DNA from: Rheum nobile
Lineage: Eukaryota > Streptophyta > Magnoliopsida > Caryophyllales > Polygonaceae
Length of the DNA stretch: 64,000 nt
Direction of reading: 5' to 3'
NCBI GenBank assembly: GCA_027886185.1
Contig: WOAB01000011.1
Location: 11,054,001 to 11,118,000 of the forward strand
Part shown: positions 10,915 to 22,609 of the stretch, one piece after another
Position numbering within the stretch: position 1 is the first letter of the stretch
Layout: each line of letters opens with the position of its first letter
The notes under the pieces: generated by a model
The model's database searches: none
The model's input: only the letters and a program-made list of their open reading frames with translations
What the model was told of the DNA's origin: nothing
Position numbers and translations under genes: made by a program

Positions 10915-11397
10915 ACTCATCAAGCTTGACATCAGAATTGTTGAGTTTGGTGACAAGTCTTGTGAAATGCGAGTGGTACTGAGAAATGTTTTCTGTTTTC
11001 AGCATCTCAAAAGTATGGTACTCTCCTTCTAGAGCAAACTTTCTGCTCTTTTTGAGTTTCTCACTTCCTTCATGCATCTTCTTGAGAGCTTTCCACATGC
11101 CTTGGGCGGTTTCAATTCCTATCACCTTGTCCATGTCTTCTCTTGTCAACCCATTGAGAATGAGTTGACGAGCTTTAGCATTATTTTCCTTGATGGTGTA
11201 GTACTCAGGCTTCCAATCTGCTTCAGTCAACTCCGCAGGAATAACGCCATCACCATTTTCAATCACGCGCCAGCATGATAGTCAATGGTTTGAATGTGGT
11301 TTGTCATGCATTTCTCCCACCATTCTTCTTCTCCCTTCTTCTGGATGTGAGGCTTGTTGATTGAGATTCCCAAATCGAATTCACTTGAACTAGACAT
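10915..11397 (-). pseudogene. Truncated gag of a second copy of element B
   Basis: The minus strand from ATG 11395-11397 repeats the first third of element B's gag almost exactly (ENGDGVIPAELTEADWKPEY, MHEGSEKLKKSRKF), with a one-base loss near 11275 that breaks the frame. It ends inside gag at the point equivalent to about 19015 in the full copy, where element A's third ORF takes over. It shares the LTR at 11448-12282 with element B, so two tandem copies have a single LTR between them and the second is cut short. Confidence 0.85.
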
Positions 11398-11430
11398 CCT
11401 GAAATCTGTAAACTAACACAAATCTAGAGC

Positions 11431-11447
11431 GCCTGCTCTAATACCAA
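11431..11447 (-). promoter_or_regulatory. Primer binding site of the truncated second copy of B
   Basis: The reverse complement is TTGGTATTAGAGCAGGC, identical to the primer site at 19534-19550. Its position left of LTR 11448-12282 shows that this LTR serves as 5' LTR for the truncated copy as well as 3' LTR for element B. Confidence 0.8.
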
Positions 11448-12282
11448 TTATAGGATCACACGTGTTAGAAATCAAAGGGAACTGAGAGTTCAGTTCCTTA
11501 GCAGCGGAATATGTAATAACACAGATTTAAGACCAGTTCCTTAGAGTGGGAACCTTCGATAACCAACTAGTTATCCAGGATAAAACTCACTACCTCTCTT
11601 TCAAGAGGATTTCAAAGTCTACTTCTTTTATTAAGCTTCGATTACAATCAACTAGAATAGAACACACAGATTAAAGACTTAAGACTCTCTACCTAGTTCG
11701 ACCTAATCAAGCACAAAAAGCAAGTGACTTACACAGTTCTTCTCACAAGAACAAGTTCTGTTTTCTTCACCTTCAGCAATGAGTGAATACGTGTGTAAAT
11801 GAGAGAGCTTGATTACTTTATTTATACATCTCAACCGTGCAAAATCATAATCTACAGCTGGTTGATTTTTACAAATAAAATAACCAAAAAGAAATCGAAA
11901 AAGATAACATTTGTTACCAAATATTATCGTTTGCGATTTTACATATTTTGTTTCCATGAAAGATATATAAATAATCCCCTAAAAATATGGAAATACGGAT
12001 ATCCTTATCTTCTCTCTCTAAGATAAAGATCTACCCTAATAAGCCAGTCGCCGCTCTTGATATATCTATCCAGCTAGCGCGGCTTCATCATTCTTCAGTT
12101 CTTGTACGAGTTTCCAATTCTGACGTCTTGGAGTCTGTTCTGTATTTCCTGATCCTGAGTTCCTTGTTTAGCTAGACATATGGAAATATTAATAGCAAAG
12201 TGTTTGTCATCGTCAAAACTAGGAAAACTGAAGGAGAGAACTTTCAAGGGAACTAGAGTTCCTGAAAGATCACATCCTAACA
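11448..12282 (-). repeat. 3' LTR of element B (shared with the truncated copy)
   Basis: On the minus strand it begins TGTTAGGATGTGATC and ends at 11448. It aligns throughout with 19551-20396. A TATA box (TATAAATAAAG on the minus strand, about 11817-11827) is in the same place as in the other LTR. The last bases (TATAA instead of TACCA) have diverged. Confidence 0.85.
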
Positions 12283-12296
12283 ATTTCCCCCTTTTT
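12283..12296 (-). promoter_or_regulatory. Polypurine tract of element B
   Basis: The minus strand reads AAAAAGGGGGAAAT immediately before the 3' LTR. It is the plus-strand DNA primer in reverse transcription. Its context (ATCATCAAAAAGGGGGAAAT) is the SIRE-type one. Confidence 0.8.
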
Positions 12297-12783
12297 GATG
12301 ATGACAAACAAGTAGAACCTGACATATCTATAATAGGCATGAATGATATGAGGAAGACAAGCAAAGCTAGATATAGAATGATCATTAGTGAATTGCATAT
12401 TCCCCCTCAACAAATAACCCGATTCCTGAATTCCCCCTTAAGAGAACAACCAGTTCAGAGTTCCTTTCATCCTATTAGTTCCAGATTACAGAGTTCATTC
12501 CCCCTTTTGACATCATCAAAAAGAAACAGTTAGATGATAAGCATAGAAAATTTAGAGAGAATCAAAGACTTATGCTGAACTCTAGAGAAATGGCACCGTA
12601 ATAAGAGTTGAAAGCAGGACTTAACAACGCAAGGAAATCAAAATATTTCATTTAACATAATAAGAATAGAGATAACATATAACAAAAGATAGCACTCAGA
12701 GACACATAAAAAAGGATCATAATATGGAAGTGGGATCCTAGGGAACTAAGGTTCCGTGTCAGCTTAGTAGGGAACTGAAAGAA
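12297..12783 (-). other. Element B 3' untranslated region
   Basis: No gene is seen. The minus strand carries further GGGGGAA-like purine runs (around 12410, 12430 and 12500), the extended polypurine zone often seen at the 3' end of SIRE-like elements. Confidence 0.6.
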
Positions 12784-13911
12784 CTAGTCCTTGACCTTCG
12801 TTGCTTCCTCAGCGACCTTCTTGTCCACCAGCCTTGCAATTTCCTTTACCAGAGCAGCAGAGGTCTTCCATAACTCCACCACCATCTCATTGGTGAAGTT
12901 GCTACTCTTCTCAACAGCAGAAGCGACGTGGTTGAATCCGTCTACCAGGGCGTGCTCAATTCGCCCCATACTCTCCAGAATCACATGAGTGTCAGGGACC
13001 AGGCGGGGAGCAGACGGCCCGGGCTGAGTTTCCTCTTTTTCCTTCTCTTCCTCAGACTCCTCATCCACATGAGCTTTATGGTGCAGCCACCCAACAGTAG
13101 TCATGGTAAGGAACCGAGAAAATGGAGTTTCCTCGATACCACTCGGGTATAGACCAAGGCGACAGAGAATCTTCTTGATCAAGTGCGGATAAGGGAAAGC
13201 ATGAGTAGAGTGAGCCTTAAAATACTGCATGTGGCCCAGAGTAATGCGAGGTAGATCGATGGGAACTCCAGAGATCAGCTTTTCCAGCAAGACAGCATCT
13301 CCAACCAACACTATATCCCGCTTCTCCTAGCGGGGGATAATGTTCTTGATCAGAAAGGTATGCAACAGTTTTTTATCCAGACGGAGAAACTTGGTGAGCA
13401 GGGAACCCTTAGTAGGAGGGGAACCGTCAAACACGGTGTTCAGGATAGCCTGTTTGCGCTTTGTAGGCCAGTTCCGTTTGACGATGACATCATATCCTTC
13501 ACCAGTAGGGACCTCCAGAACATAACCAATGATGGTAGCAGAGAGATGGATAAGATTACCTCGCCAGTTAAGAATGGCATCATTGGCAGGCTTATCGTCT
13601 TTTGCCGGCACAAATTCCATAGACTGGTAGAACAGACGCACCAAATCCTCATTGACAGAGAATGGTTCCACCAGCAGTGTGTCCCACCCCTGAAGTTGCA
13701 GAATGGAGTAAGTAGAGGAGATGAGGTCGTCGTCGGTGGAACACCAGAATTCCTCTCCGATAATCAGTGGCTCCAAGATCCTTATTGAAGCAAAGGCGGG
13801 AGTCACCTCAGAGAGAACATGAGAGAGAGCTTTGATTTGGGGCTTCTTCCCCTTGTCTAGTTTGGCCGTCTTTGCTTTCTTGGCAGAAGGGGCCTCCTCT
13901 AGTTGGAGCAA
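12784..13911 (-). pseudogene. Element B third ORF (Transposase_32-like, 'putative plant transposon protein')
   Basis: The minus strand is open from about 13911 to 13327 and, after one stop, from 13311 to 12784. Characteristic pieces are LVRLFYQSMEFVP, WRGNLIHLSATIIGYVLEVP, LITLGH-like RITLGHMQYF and FPYPHLIKKIL. These fit the plant family annotated as Transposase_32 / putative plant transposon protein, commonly found after pol in SIRE-like Copia elements; its function is unknown. The C-terminal part is acidic (EESEEEKEKEE) and then helical. No ATG starts the open frame, which is entered after an upstream stop, so the true N-terminus (perhaps in 13912-14541) has decayed. A corresponding region is at 20397-21439 and 26108-26305 in element A. 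Confidence 0.7.
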
Positions 13912-14541
13912 GGGAACTCAAAATCTCCACAGAAATCTTCTTCCAAAAATATCACATCAATCAGATCCAAATCAGCCAGAGATCACAGAGACACAAACGG
14001 CTAGATTCACATTAACTCTCCTCGGGAAGCAGCGCAGAGTCAGCGGATTTGAATTCTGGCCATTGGAGAGCAATTCCCAATTCTTTTCCTCAATATTGAC
14101 ACAAAACAGGATGGATATGGGTACATTTTATGTAGGGAACCAAGCAATACTCAAGAAAAGTACATACCCATATCAAGAAAATCAGGTTGGCATTTTTGAC
14201 ACCACAAAGATAATTCCCAACTGTGGACTAAAGATGGATCATAAGGAATTATGCAATGCAGTCATGCTTATGACAGTTTGTAGTCAATTATCATTTCAGC
14301 TTATTATGATGGATAGATAAGATCAAATCGACTACTTAGAGGCCAACAAAGAGATGTAATCAATGTCTAATCATATCATAAAATCATGAGATCATGCAAG
14401 TGTGAAGAACATGCTTTAGAACAGATATTACAGGACATGCGAGGTCATCACAAGATCAAATATCATTAATATTGTCAATGAAATCATAGAAATGATCAAA
14501 TCTAGTCAAAGCAAGGGAACTAGTAAGAGCAACTGGAACTA
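13912..14541 (-). other. Element B spacer between pol and third ORF
   Basis: No trustworthy coding signal. Open frames on the plus strand across 13360-14320 are chance frames opposite element B. The start of the third ORF may originally have lain here. Confidence 0.5.
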
Positions 14542-16506
14542 CTAGTTTAGGGAAATCATTCCTAGAAGTAACCTGAAGGGCTCAAAAGGTTCTCGATTTA
14601 ATGCTTTGGTGAATATATCGACAATTTGATATTCAGTCCTATAATGTTCTAGCAGAATGTTCCCTTTTTCAACATGATCAAGCAAGAAATGATGCCTAAT
14701 ATCTATATGCTTGGTCCTAGTGTGATGCACAGGATTCTTTGAGATGTTGATTGCACTAGTGTTATCATAAAGAATCTTAAGAGGATCAAGAGACATAGCA
14801 AAGTCTGCAAGTTGTTGCTTGAGCCACAGAAGTTGGGAACAGCAGGCGGCAGCTGCAATATACTCAGCTTCGCTGGTTGAGAGAGCAACTGAATTCTGCT
14901 TCTTTGAGCCCCAAGAGACCAAGCATGGGCCAAGGAATTGGGCCATCCCATACGTGCTCTTCCGGTCAACCAAGTAGCCTGCATAGTCAGCATTTGTATA
15001 TCCAAGAAGATTGAAATGGCAATTCTTGGGATACCAAAGACATAGGTCGTCAGTTCCCTTGAGATAGTGAAATATGCGCTTCACTTCAGATAAGTGAGAT
15101 TCCCTTGGATCAGCTTGAAACCTGGCACATAAGCAAACAGATAATACAATATCTAGCCTACTTACGGTTAGATACGTCAAGGAACCAATCATGCCATGAT
15201 ATAACTTTTCTTCCACTTTCTGTCCTGAATCATCTGTAGTGAGACGAGTGGCTGGGGAGATGGGGGTCAAGATGGATTTGCTAGAATCCATTTTGAACTT
15301 CTTCAGGAGTTCCTTAAGATATTTTTGTTGATGGATTTGAATTCCATCATCCTTCTGAGTAACTTGCAATCCCAGGAAGAATGATAGTTCCCCAATCATA
15401 CTCATTTCAAACTCGCTGCTCATTAGATTTTTCAACTTTTCTACAAGAGCCAAGTTAGTGGAACCAAAAATAATATCATCAACATATACTTGGACCACAA
15501 GAATCTCACCTTTGACTTCCAGGACGAACAGAGTTTTGTCGATCACACCACGTCGATAGCCATTGGCTGTTAGGAACTAGGCAAGACGATCATACCAAGC
15601 GCGAGGAGCTTGCTTATGACCATAGAGAGCCTTGTCCAGAAAGTAGACATGGTCAGGGTGATCATCATCTTCGAATCCTAGAGGTTGCTTGACATATACC
15701 TCCTCTTGAAGAATTCCATTGAGAAAAGCAGTCTTCACGTCCATTTGGTATAGCTTGAAACCTTTGTGAGAGGCATAAGCTATGAGTAGTCTAATGGCCT
15801 CCAATCTTGCCACAGGGGCAAAGGTCTCATCATAGTCAATTCCTTCCTGTTGATTATAGCCTTGGGCTACCAAGCGAGCCTTGTTCCTTGATACTGCACC
15901 TGAATCATCCAACTTGTTGCGAAATACCCACCTAGTTCCTATGATGTGTCTGTTTTGAGGACGAGGAACTAGTCTCCAAACTTTGTTCCTTTCGAACTGT
16001 TGAAGTTCCTCTTGCATGGCTTGGATCCAGTCAGCATCTTTCAGAGCCTTTGTGTTGTTCTTTGGTTCTATAAGAGACAGAAAGGCATTGAAAGCACAAT
16101 AGGTAATATCCCCAAATCCATACCTGACTGGATGATTGAGAGTTCTTTTGTCTCTGTTAGGAATGATCAAATCAGTTCCCGGTGCTTCAACATCAACGGA
16201 TACAGCGGCCGAGGAAGAAGCAGCCGCAGGACCAGCCACCGGAGCAGGAGCATCCTCATCAGTTTGAGGAATGGAGGGAACTGGGACAACAACAGCATCT
16301 TGAGGATCAGAGGGAACTGGAATGTTGTCTGAAGATGTTGTAGGTTTTGGATCAACCACAGTTGTGGGAACTGTGGGCGTAGAAGGACCAGACAAGTTGT
16401 GATAGGAGTTATGCTTGGAGGGAGCGTCATCATCTGAGTCTTCATTTGGCCGTTGAAAAGGATCTTCCGAAGGAACTAAGGGATCCTGCACAGACTTTAA
16501 AGGCAA
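14542..16506 (-). pseudogene. Element B reverse transcriptase and RNase H
   Basis: The minus strand from about 16506 has an acidic Pro/Ser linker, then ADWIQAMQEELQQFERNK, RNKARLVAQGYNQQEGIDY, MDVKTAFLNGILQEEVYV and LYGHKQAPRAWYDRL. A single TAG follows at about 15576, then the frame resumes with the catalytic YVDD (15486-15475) and RNase H (DRKSTYGMAQFLG, SVALSTSEAEYIAAAACC, RTKHIDIRHHF) to the stop at 14541-14539. Only one stop interrupts more than 600 codons, so this is the best-kept part of element B. Its job was to make cDNA from element RNA in the particle. Confidence 0.88.
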
Positions 16507-17570
16507 TTTTTCATTGAAAATAACATGAATGCTTTCTTCTACCTTTTTAGTCTGTTTATTGAAGACGTTGTATGCTTTGCTACTGGAAGCATACTCAATG
16601 AAGATTCCTTCATCACTTCGTAGATCAAACTTCCCAGATTGTCTTTACCATTATTGTGAATAAAACAATTGCAGCAAAAGACTCTTAGATGAGCAATGTT
16701 GGGAACTTTGCCTCTAAGTAACTCATAAGACGTATTCTCAAGCATAGGACGCAGCATTGCCCGATTCAAAATGTAGCACGCTGCATTGATAGCTTCTACC
16801 CAAGAAGGACTGAGGAAGACCACTCGAGATAAGCATGGTGCGAGCCAGATCTTCCAAAGTTCTGTTCTTTCTCTCGACAACTCCATTCTGTTGTGGAGTG
16901 TAAGGAGCCGAGAGGTTGTGAACAACTCAATCTTCCCTGCAAAAGGTTAGAAAGTCTCCATTCTCGAACTCTGTTCCATGATCGGAACGAATGGAACAAA
17001 GAGATACATTCACATATTTTTCAAGTAAGGGAACTAACTCTCTTAACCTTTCAAAGACTTCACTTTTAGGTTTTATGAATAATGTCCAAGTGAATCTAGA
17101 GAAATCATTAACAAGTACCAAAATATACTTGTTTCTATTGATGCTTTGAACTCGCATAGGACCACAAAGATCCATGTGAATGAGTTCCAGAGGTTTAGAG
17201 GAACTTACCATTGTTTTGGACTTGAAGGAACTGCGAACCTGTTTCCCTTGAGCATAGTCAGAATAGATATCTGACTTTTCAGCATTGATTTTGGGAAGGC
17301 CATGGACCAGTTCCTTTTGATGTAGCTTGTGGATTAGCTTGATGCTTGCATGACCCAGTCGTTGATGCCATAGATTCGTCTAATCTTCAATTGATGAAAG
17401 ACATAGTTTCTCTTTGGGAACAAATTTTGGATCAATAACATAGACATTAACCTTTTGCCTTTTAAGATCACCTTTCCCCGATTGTCTTCCACACATTCCT
17501 TAGAGGTAAAGCGAACCTCATTTCCTCCCTGATCACACAGCTGTGACACACTTATTAGATCAAAACCCAA
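16507..17570 (-). pseudogene. Element B integrase, frameshifted
   Basis: Minus-strand pieces in order: pre-integrase region from about 17570 (GFDLISVSQLCDQGGNEVRF), the core from 17211 (LELIHMDLCGPM, SIRSDHGTEFENG), then, in another frame, TPQQNGVVERKNRTLEDLA and YILNRAMLRPMLENTSYELL. Frame changes occur near 16925, at about 16805 (one extra T in TTCTTGGG) and near 16640 (one missing base). The acidic residues of the core are present but in different frames. The zinc region before the core is decayed. Confidence 0.8.
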
Positions 17571-18534
17571 ATTTTCAACAAGGTTAACGTTACTTACATT
17601 GATGTGATCTGTAAGATAGTATGCATCTTCTTTTTATTGTTCATCTCCTGGTTCCTTTTCCTAGAACTTTCCTCTATTTGTCTTTTCTTATGAATACATT
17701 CATGAATATAATGACCATTTTTACCACAATGCCAGCAAATTCGGTTGTAAACAACATGACCATACTTACCACGACCAGGCCTGAATGGTCTTTCATGTTT
17801 TCTCTACTAAAAGTCAACTTTCTTACCTTTTCCTGAGCCTGACCAATGTACATTTTATGAGCATTATGTCCATCAAACCAGGTTTGCTTACCTTTCGGCT
17901 TCTGCTCTAGCACTTTTACCTTTTCTTCCAGGAATTAGATTTTGTCACGAGAGGTTTGTAAAGCACAATTGAGATTTTCATTTTTCTCGACCAGTTCCCT
18001 TCTTAGCTTCTCATTTTTAGCAGAGCATGAATTCTCAGAATCTTCCTTTCCCGGATAACCAATACCATATCTTTGCTTAACAAACACAGTTTGATTCAAG
18101 GTTTTCTCATTGATAGAATCAGTAAGATCATCAAGTTTGTTCATTATTTCAACAAGCATAGCAGAGGTATTCTTTTCAGAGTCGGTAGGAGCAACAACAA
18201 GAATATCAACATGCACGGGTTCATTTTCTCTAGTAATACATGAATCACATTTCCTAGAGGAACTAGCAAGTAATTTTTCAGTTTCATCAAGTTTCTTGCT
18301 CCAAACAGAATTTTCAGTAGATAAGCATGAGATGTCATCTTCACATTCTTCTAATTTTTCCTGAAGGGAATTGTTTTCCTTTCCAAGTTTTTTAATGATC
18401 TTGATCAATTGTTTCTTATCACATTCAAGAAGAGATTTAGTAAAGTCATAAGAAGATACCTCAGAGTCATCCGATTCAGTTGAATCTTCTTTAACCATTA
18501 AGCACCTTCCTCCAGAGATTCCATTCAGATCCAC
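17571..18534 (-). pseudogene. Element B post-gag coiled coil and second zinc knuckle; protease core not seen
   Basis: Minus strand 18534-17935 is open for 199 codons and strongly helical and charged (KKQLIKIIKKLGKENNSLQ, NEKLRRELVEKNENLNC), as in the linker between the two zinc knuckles of SIRE-like gags. After one stop and a frame change comes CWHCGKNGHYIHEC (about 17742-17700). Only some 40 codons later the pre-integrase sequence begins. The expected protease active site (Asp-Ser-Gly followed by HMTG) is not in any frame here, so about 70-100 codons appear deleted. Confidence 0.72.
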
Positions 18535-18549
18535 TTCCCCATCAGAGTC

Positions 18550-19500
18550 CTATGAGTCATCTCCAAAAGTAGCGAAAAGAGCTTTCTTCTTCATAGGCTT
18601 ATCATCTTCATTTGAGTTCTTTGGACAATTCTTAGCAAGATGTCCCCTTTCCTTGCATTGATAACAAGCGTACTTTGAGAGATCTCTCTTCTGAAAGGAT
18701 TTCTTGAATTTTCCCTTGATGAAGTGCTTCTTAATGTGCTTAGTAACAAGGGTTGTCATCTTGTCTTCTTCTTCTTCAAGATCTGAGTTTTCTTCCTCCA
18801 TTTCCAATCTTGTAAAGGCCTTTGAGATTTTTAAGGCGATTCCCTTCTCCATCTTCTTAGCAGAGCTTGTTTTGAGAGCCTCTCTTTCTTCAACTTCAAG
18901 TTTTCCTATGATCTGAGTTAAGGGAAGACCTTGAATACCAGGGGTAGTCTTTAAGACTCTCTTGATGAGGTTGAACTTCGAGTTGAGTCCATTGATGATG
19001 ACGAGAGATTTGGACCACTCATCAAGCTTGACATCAGCATTGTTGAGTTTGGTGACAAGTCTTGTGAAATGCGAGTGGTATTGAGAAATGTTTTCTGTTT
19101 TTAGCATCTCAAAAGTATGGTACTCTCCTTCTAGAGCAAACTTTCTGCTCTTTTTGAGTTTCTCACTTCCTTCATGCATCTTCTTGAGAGCTTTCCACAT
19201 GCCTTGGGCGGTTTCAATTCCTATCACCTTGTCCATGTCTTCTCTTGTCAACCCATTGAGAATGAATTGACGAGCTTTAGCATTATTTTCCTTGATGGTG
19301 TAGTACTCAGGCTTCCAATCCGCTTCAGTCAACTCCGCAGGAATAACGCCATCACCATTTTCAATCACGCGCCAGCACTGATAGTCAATGGTTTGAATGT
19401 GGTTTGTCATGCATTTCTCCCACCATTCTTCTTCTCCCTTCTTCTGGATGTGAGGCTTGTTGATTGAGATTCCCAAATCGAATTCACTTGAACTAGACAT
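18550..19500 (-). CDS. Element B gag (capsid/nucleocapsid), 316 codons to the first stop
   Basis: ATG at 19500 opens MSSSSEFDLGISINKPHIQK, the expected place about 35 bp after the primer site. The capsid-like domain includes WKALKKMHEGSEKLKKSR and LKTTPGIQGLPLTQIIGKLE. A zinc knuckle CYQCKERGHLAKNC stands near the C-terminus, followed by ALFATFGDDS and a TAG. The family continues beyond this point and the following DNA keeps the frame, so the stop looks like a nonsense change in a longer gag-pol. The open part could still give a capsid-like protein that self-assembles and binds RNA. It is the least damaged gag in the window. Confidence 0.8.
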   Translation of the reverse strand: MSSSSEFDLGISINKPHIQKKGEEEWWEKCMTNHIQTIDYQCWRVIENGDGVIPAELTEADWKPEYYTIKENNAKARQFILNGLTREDMDKVIGIETAQGMWKALKKMHEGSEKLKKSRKFALEGEYHTFEMLKTENISQYHSHFTRLVTKLNNADVKLDEWSKSLVIINGLNSKFNLIKRVLKTTPGIQGLPLTQIIGKLEVEEREALKTSSAKKMEKGIALKISKAFTRLEMEEENSDLEEEEDKMTTLVTKHIKKHFIKGKFKKSFQKRDLSKYACYQCKERGHLAKNCPKNSNEDDKPMKKKALFATFGDDS

Positions 19501-19533
19501 CCTGAAATCTGTAAACTAACACAAATCTAGAGC

Positions 19534-19550
19534 GCCTGCTCTAATACCAA
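19534..19550 (-). promoter_or_regulatory. Primer binding site of element B
   Basis: The reverse complement TTGGTATTAGAGCAGGC directly follows the 5' LTR end. It matches the initiator-Met tRNA primer site with the SIRE-type one-base variant. Confidence 0.85.
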
Positions 19551-20396
19551 TGGTAGGATCACACGTGTTAGAAATCAAAGGGAACTGAGAGTTCAGTTCC
19601 TTAGCAGCGGAATATGTAATAACACGGATTTAAGACCAGTTCCTTAGAGTGGAAACCGTTGATAACCAACTAGTTATCCAGGATAAAACCCACTACCTCT
19701 CTTTCAAGAGGATTTCAAAGTCTACTTCTTTTATTAAGCTTCGATTATAATCAACTAGAATAGAACACACAGATTAAAGACTTAAGACACACTTAAGACT
19801 CTCTACCTAGTTCGACCTAATCAAGCACAAAAAGCAAGCGACTTACACAGTTCTTCTCACAAGAACAAGCTCTGTTTTCTTCACCTTCAGCAATGAGTGA
19901 ATACGTGTGTAAATGAGAGAGCTTGATTACTTTATTTATACATCTCAACCATGCAGAATCATAATCTACAGCTAGTTGATTTGTACAAATAAAATAACCA
20001 AAAAGAAATCGGAAAATATAAAATTTGTTACCAAATATTATCCTTTGCGATTTTACATATTTTGTTTCCATAAAAGATATATAAATAATCCCCTAACAAT
20101 ATGGAAACACGGATATCCTTATCTTATCTCTCTAAGATAAAGATCTACCCTAAGAATCCAACCGCCACTCTTGATATATCTTTCCAGCTAGCACGGCTTC
20201 ATCATTCTTCAATTCCTGTTCCAGTTCCCAATTCTGACGTCTTGGTCTTTGTTCTGTATTTCATGATCTTGAGTTCCCTGTTTAGCTAGACATATGTAAA
20301 TATTAATAGCAAAGTGTTTGTCATCGTCAAAACTAGGAAAATTGAAGGAAGGAACTTTCAAGGGAACTAGAGTTCCTGAAAGTTCACGTCCTAACA
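19551..20396 (-). repeat. 5' LTR of element B
   Basis: On the minus strand it starts TGTTAGGACGTGAACTTTC at 20396 and ends GATCCTACCA at 19551. A TATA box on the minus strand lies near 19931-19941 (TATAAATAAAG). Differences from 11448-12282 are scattered substitutions plus a small indel (an extra CACTTAAGAC at about 19789). Confidence 0.85.
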
Positions 20397-21439
20397 GGTT
20401 CATACTACTACCACAACCCAAATCAAAGGGGTTGTGCGAAATTTGGAAAAGGAGCTGGTTGTGGATGAGGCTGAGGCATCGCCGCCGAGGGACCTTAAGT
20501 TCTCTGGCAGGGTCAAAATGGGTTGCCCTCCTAAACGCAAGACAATGGACCAAGCCCAGGCTGCCAAGGCAATTTCGGTGAGCTCGGACGACGAGTCTAA
20601 GCAAGCGTCTGCCAACGTCGCCAAGAGGCAAAATCCAAGGCGAAGGCTGAGTTGGACAAAGTGAAGGATATGGGTCACAAAGGGATTTTGATGGAACTGT
20701 TACTGGATTCTGAGTTCTTGAAGAACAATGCACTAGGGAAAACCGTCTTCACTCTACAGGCTTAGAAGTGGGATACATTGTTTGTTGAGGCAAAGTCAGT
20801 TGATGAAGAATAGATACAGGCCTTCTACTCCACTTTTGTCATCGAGGTCCGGCCCCATGCCATTCTGGGCAGTTACACGGTGGAGGGCACCACTCATGTG
20901 TTCTATAGCATGGAACTAAGCCTCATTTTGGGTGTTCCTCATTCCGGCTATGATGAGTATCCAAAGGGGAGTTGGCCAAAGGATTTCCCTTACTAGGAAG
21001 TGGTCCACTGTGTTGCTGAGATCTCATCCCCACTTGAATCTGGAGCTTTGGATACCTCCTCCATGTCTGCTGTGAACAAGGTATTGTTTCACTATCTGAT
21101 ATGCAACATCACCCCCCAGGGAACAAAAGATAAACAAGTTGTTGATTTTGGATGTGGTCCTTCTCGCAAAGTTGCTTGATAAGGAGCCTATCAATCTACT
21201 GAGAGTGATGATGCAGCATATGCCCCATGCGAGGAACACTAATCGTCATGCCCTTCCGTACCCTAGGATTGTCAAGAAAATTCTGGAATATCACAAGGTT
21301 AACAAAGGGGAAACGGAAAGCTTCTGTTTTTCTCGCAATCTGGATGCGAGTAATCTTCACAAAATGCAGTTTGTTCTAAAAGAAGGGTTGGCTGGGTTAA
21401 GGAAGAACCCAAGCTAGTGGTGGATGTTGATGAGGATCG
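20397..21439 (+). pseudogene. Element A third ORF, middle piece
   Basis: After element B ends, element A resumes. A 76-codon frame (20434-20664; VRNLEKELVVDEAEASPP in the adjoining frame) is basic and low-complexity. Further on, frames broken by stops give VEVRPHAILGSYTVEG-like text, SLILGVPHSGYDEYPKGSW and VNKVLFHYLICNITPQGTKD. These parallel the Transposase_32-like ORF of element B (lengths, WPKD motif, final KKIL before an acidic tail). Stops and shifts are frequent. The ORF is cut at 21439 by the CACTA-like insertion and continues at 26108. Confidence 0.6.
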
Positions 21440-22609
21440 CACTACTACAATATTGAACAAATGAAACGGTCAAGTGCAGCGGTTTAAGATTATGAAGCGG
21501 TTTTGGTTAGCGGTTTACCTATTAAAGCGCTTGTTTGCGGCGGTTTGGGATATTGAAGCGGTTTTTGCAGCGGTTATATATACATTGAATGCAATGAAGC
21601 GGTTTTTGCAGTGGTTTATATACATTGAATCCAATGAAGCGGTTTTAAGACATATTGAAACGGTTCATAAATTTATAAAATTACCTATTGAAGCGGTTGT
21701 ACCTAGCCCACTTAAAATTTATCCTCGTGCCTTAATCAATTTATTCCCCTTCAATACGAATAAAAAAGTACATACAAATTCGCCGGGTTTGGGTTCATTG
21801 TTCCAATTCGGTCGTTTCTGCTGGAACTCGATGGAGAGCTAGGGTTATTTCTTGTTCTGAAATTCCAAGGAGATCTCGGGTTATTTCTTGGTCTGAAATT
21901 GAAAAGAGAGCTCGCGCAATTAGATTCTTAATTTCTGGAAATCAAAGAAAAGGGTTAGTTGGGATGGGTTAGGTTCTTTGGTCGTCGCGGCATTCATCTA
22001 GTTCGCAATCATTTATGCAAGTTCACTCGGCTTGGTGCTAATTTTTTCTTGAATATGGTACTTACAACTTACAAGGTACGTATTATTTTTGGCCTTTGTT
22101 GTTCAATTTTGCTCGGTCTTTTCGTGTTGTGTGTAGGCTGATTTTGTGCAAGTACAAGTGATTATTCTTCTCATCTAATTGATATTTTCCAGTATAATTT
22201 TGGCTGATTTGGTCATTTTTTGTTCATTTGGAAATATTATCTGATGCAAATAGTGAGAAATAGGGATTTGCTGATGCTATATTCTTTGCCATCTTTCAAG
22301 TTTAATCTTTGGTAAGGTTGCTTGGTCATTGGTTACTGGTTAACTAGCCTTTTCACTTGTTTAATTAGGCTACTTCGTTATTGTTTACTATTTAGTTGGT
22401 CTTTTCACTTAGTAAAACTGGACTTTGATGTAAATTAGTAGTATGATGCAAATCCCTATTTGAAAAAAAATCTTCTTTCTGTGCTATGTAATTAGTAGCT
22501 CAACTAATTGCACAGGTTGCTTGTTTATAATTAGGCTGCTTGTTTTAGATTACTATAATTAGGCTGCTTGTTCTAAGTGAGAAATAAATAAAAATGACAC
22601 AAGCATACA

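Larger units (their letters stand above)
11448..20396 (-). mobile_element. Copia element B (SIRE-like), inserted in the third ORF of element A
   Basis: Read on the minus strand: 5' LTR 20396-19551, primer site 19550-19534, gag 19500, integrase, RT/RNase H ending 14542, an extra ORF to 12784, polypurine tract 12296-12283 and 3' LTR 12282-11448. That is about 8.95 kb. The order and the Transposase_32-like extra ORF match element A, so both belong to the SIRE/Maximus group, but their LTRs are unrelated at a glance. The right end joins element A at 20396/20397. The left end is a truncated second copy, so no target duplication can be checked. The protease motif is not visible and the ORFs carry several stops, so it is defective. 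Confidence 0.87.

Noticed and set aside
13360..14320. Plus-strand open frames of 142 and 162 codons
   Set aside because: They lie opposite the third ORF and spacer of element B, which has clear homologous motifs on the minus strand. The plus frames have no recognisable domain.
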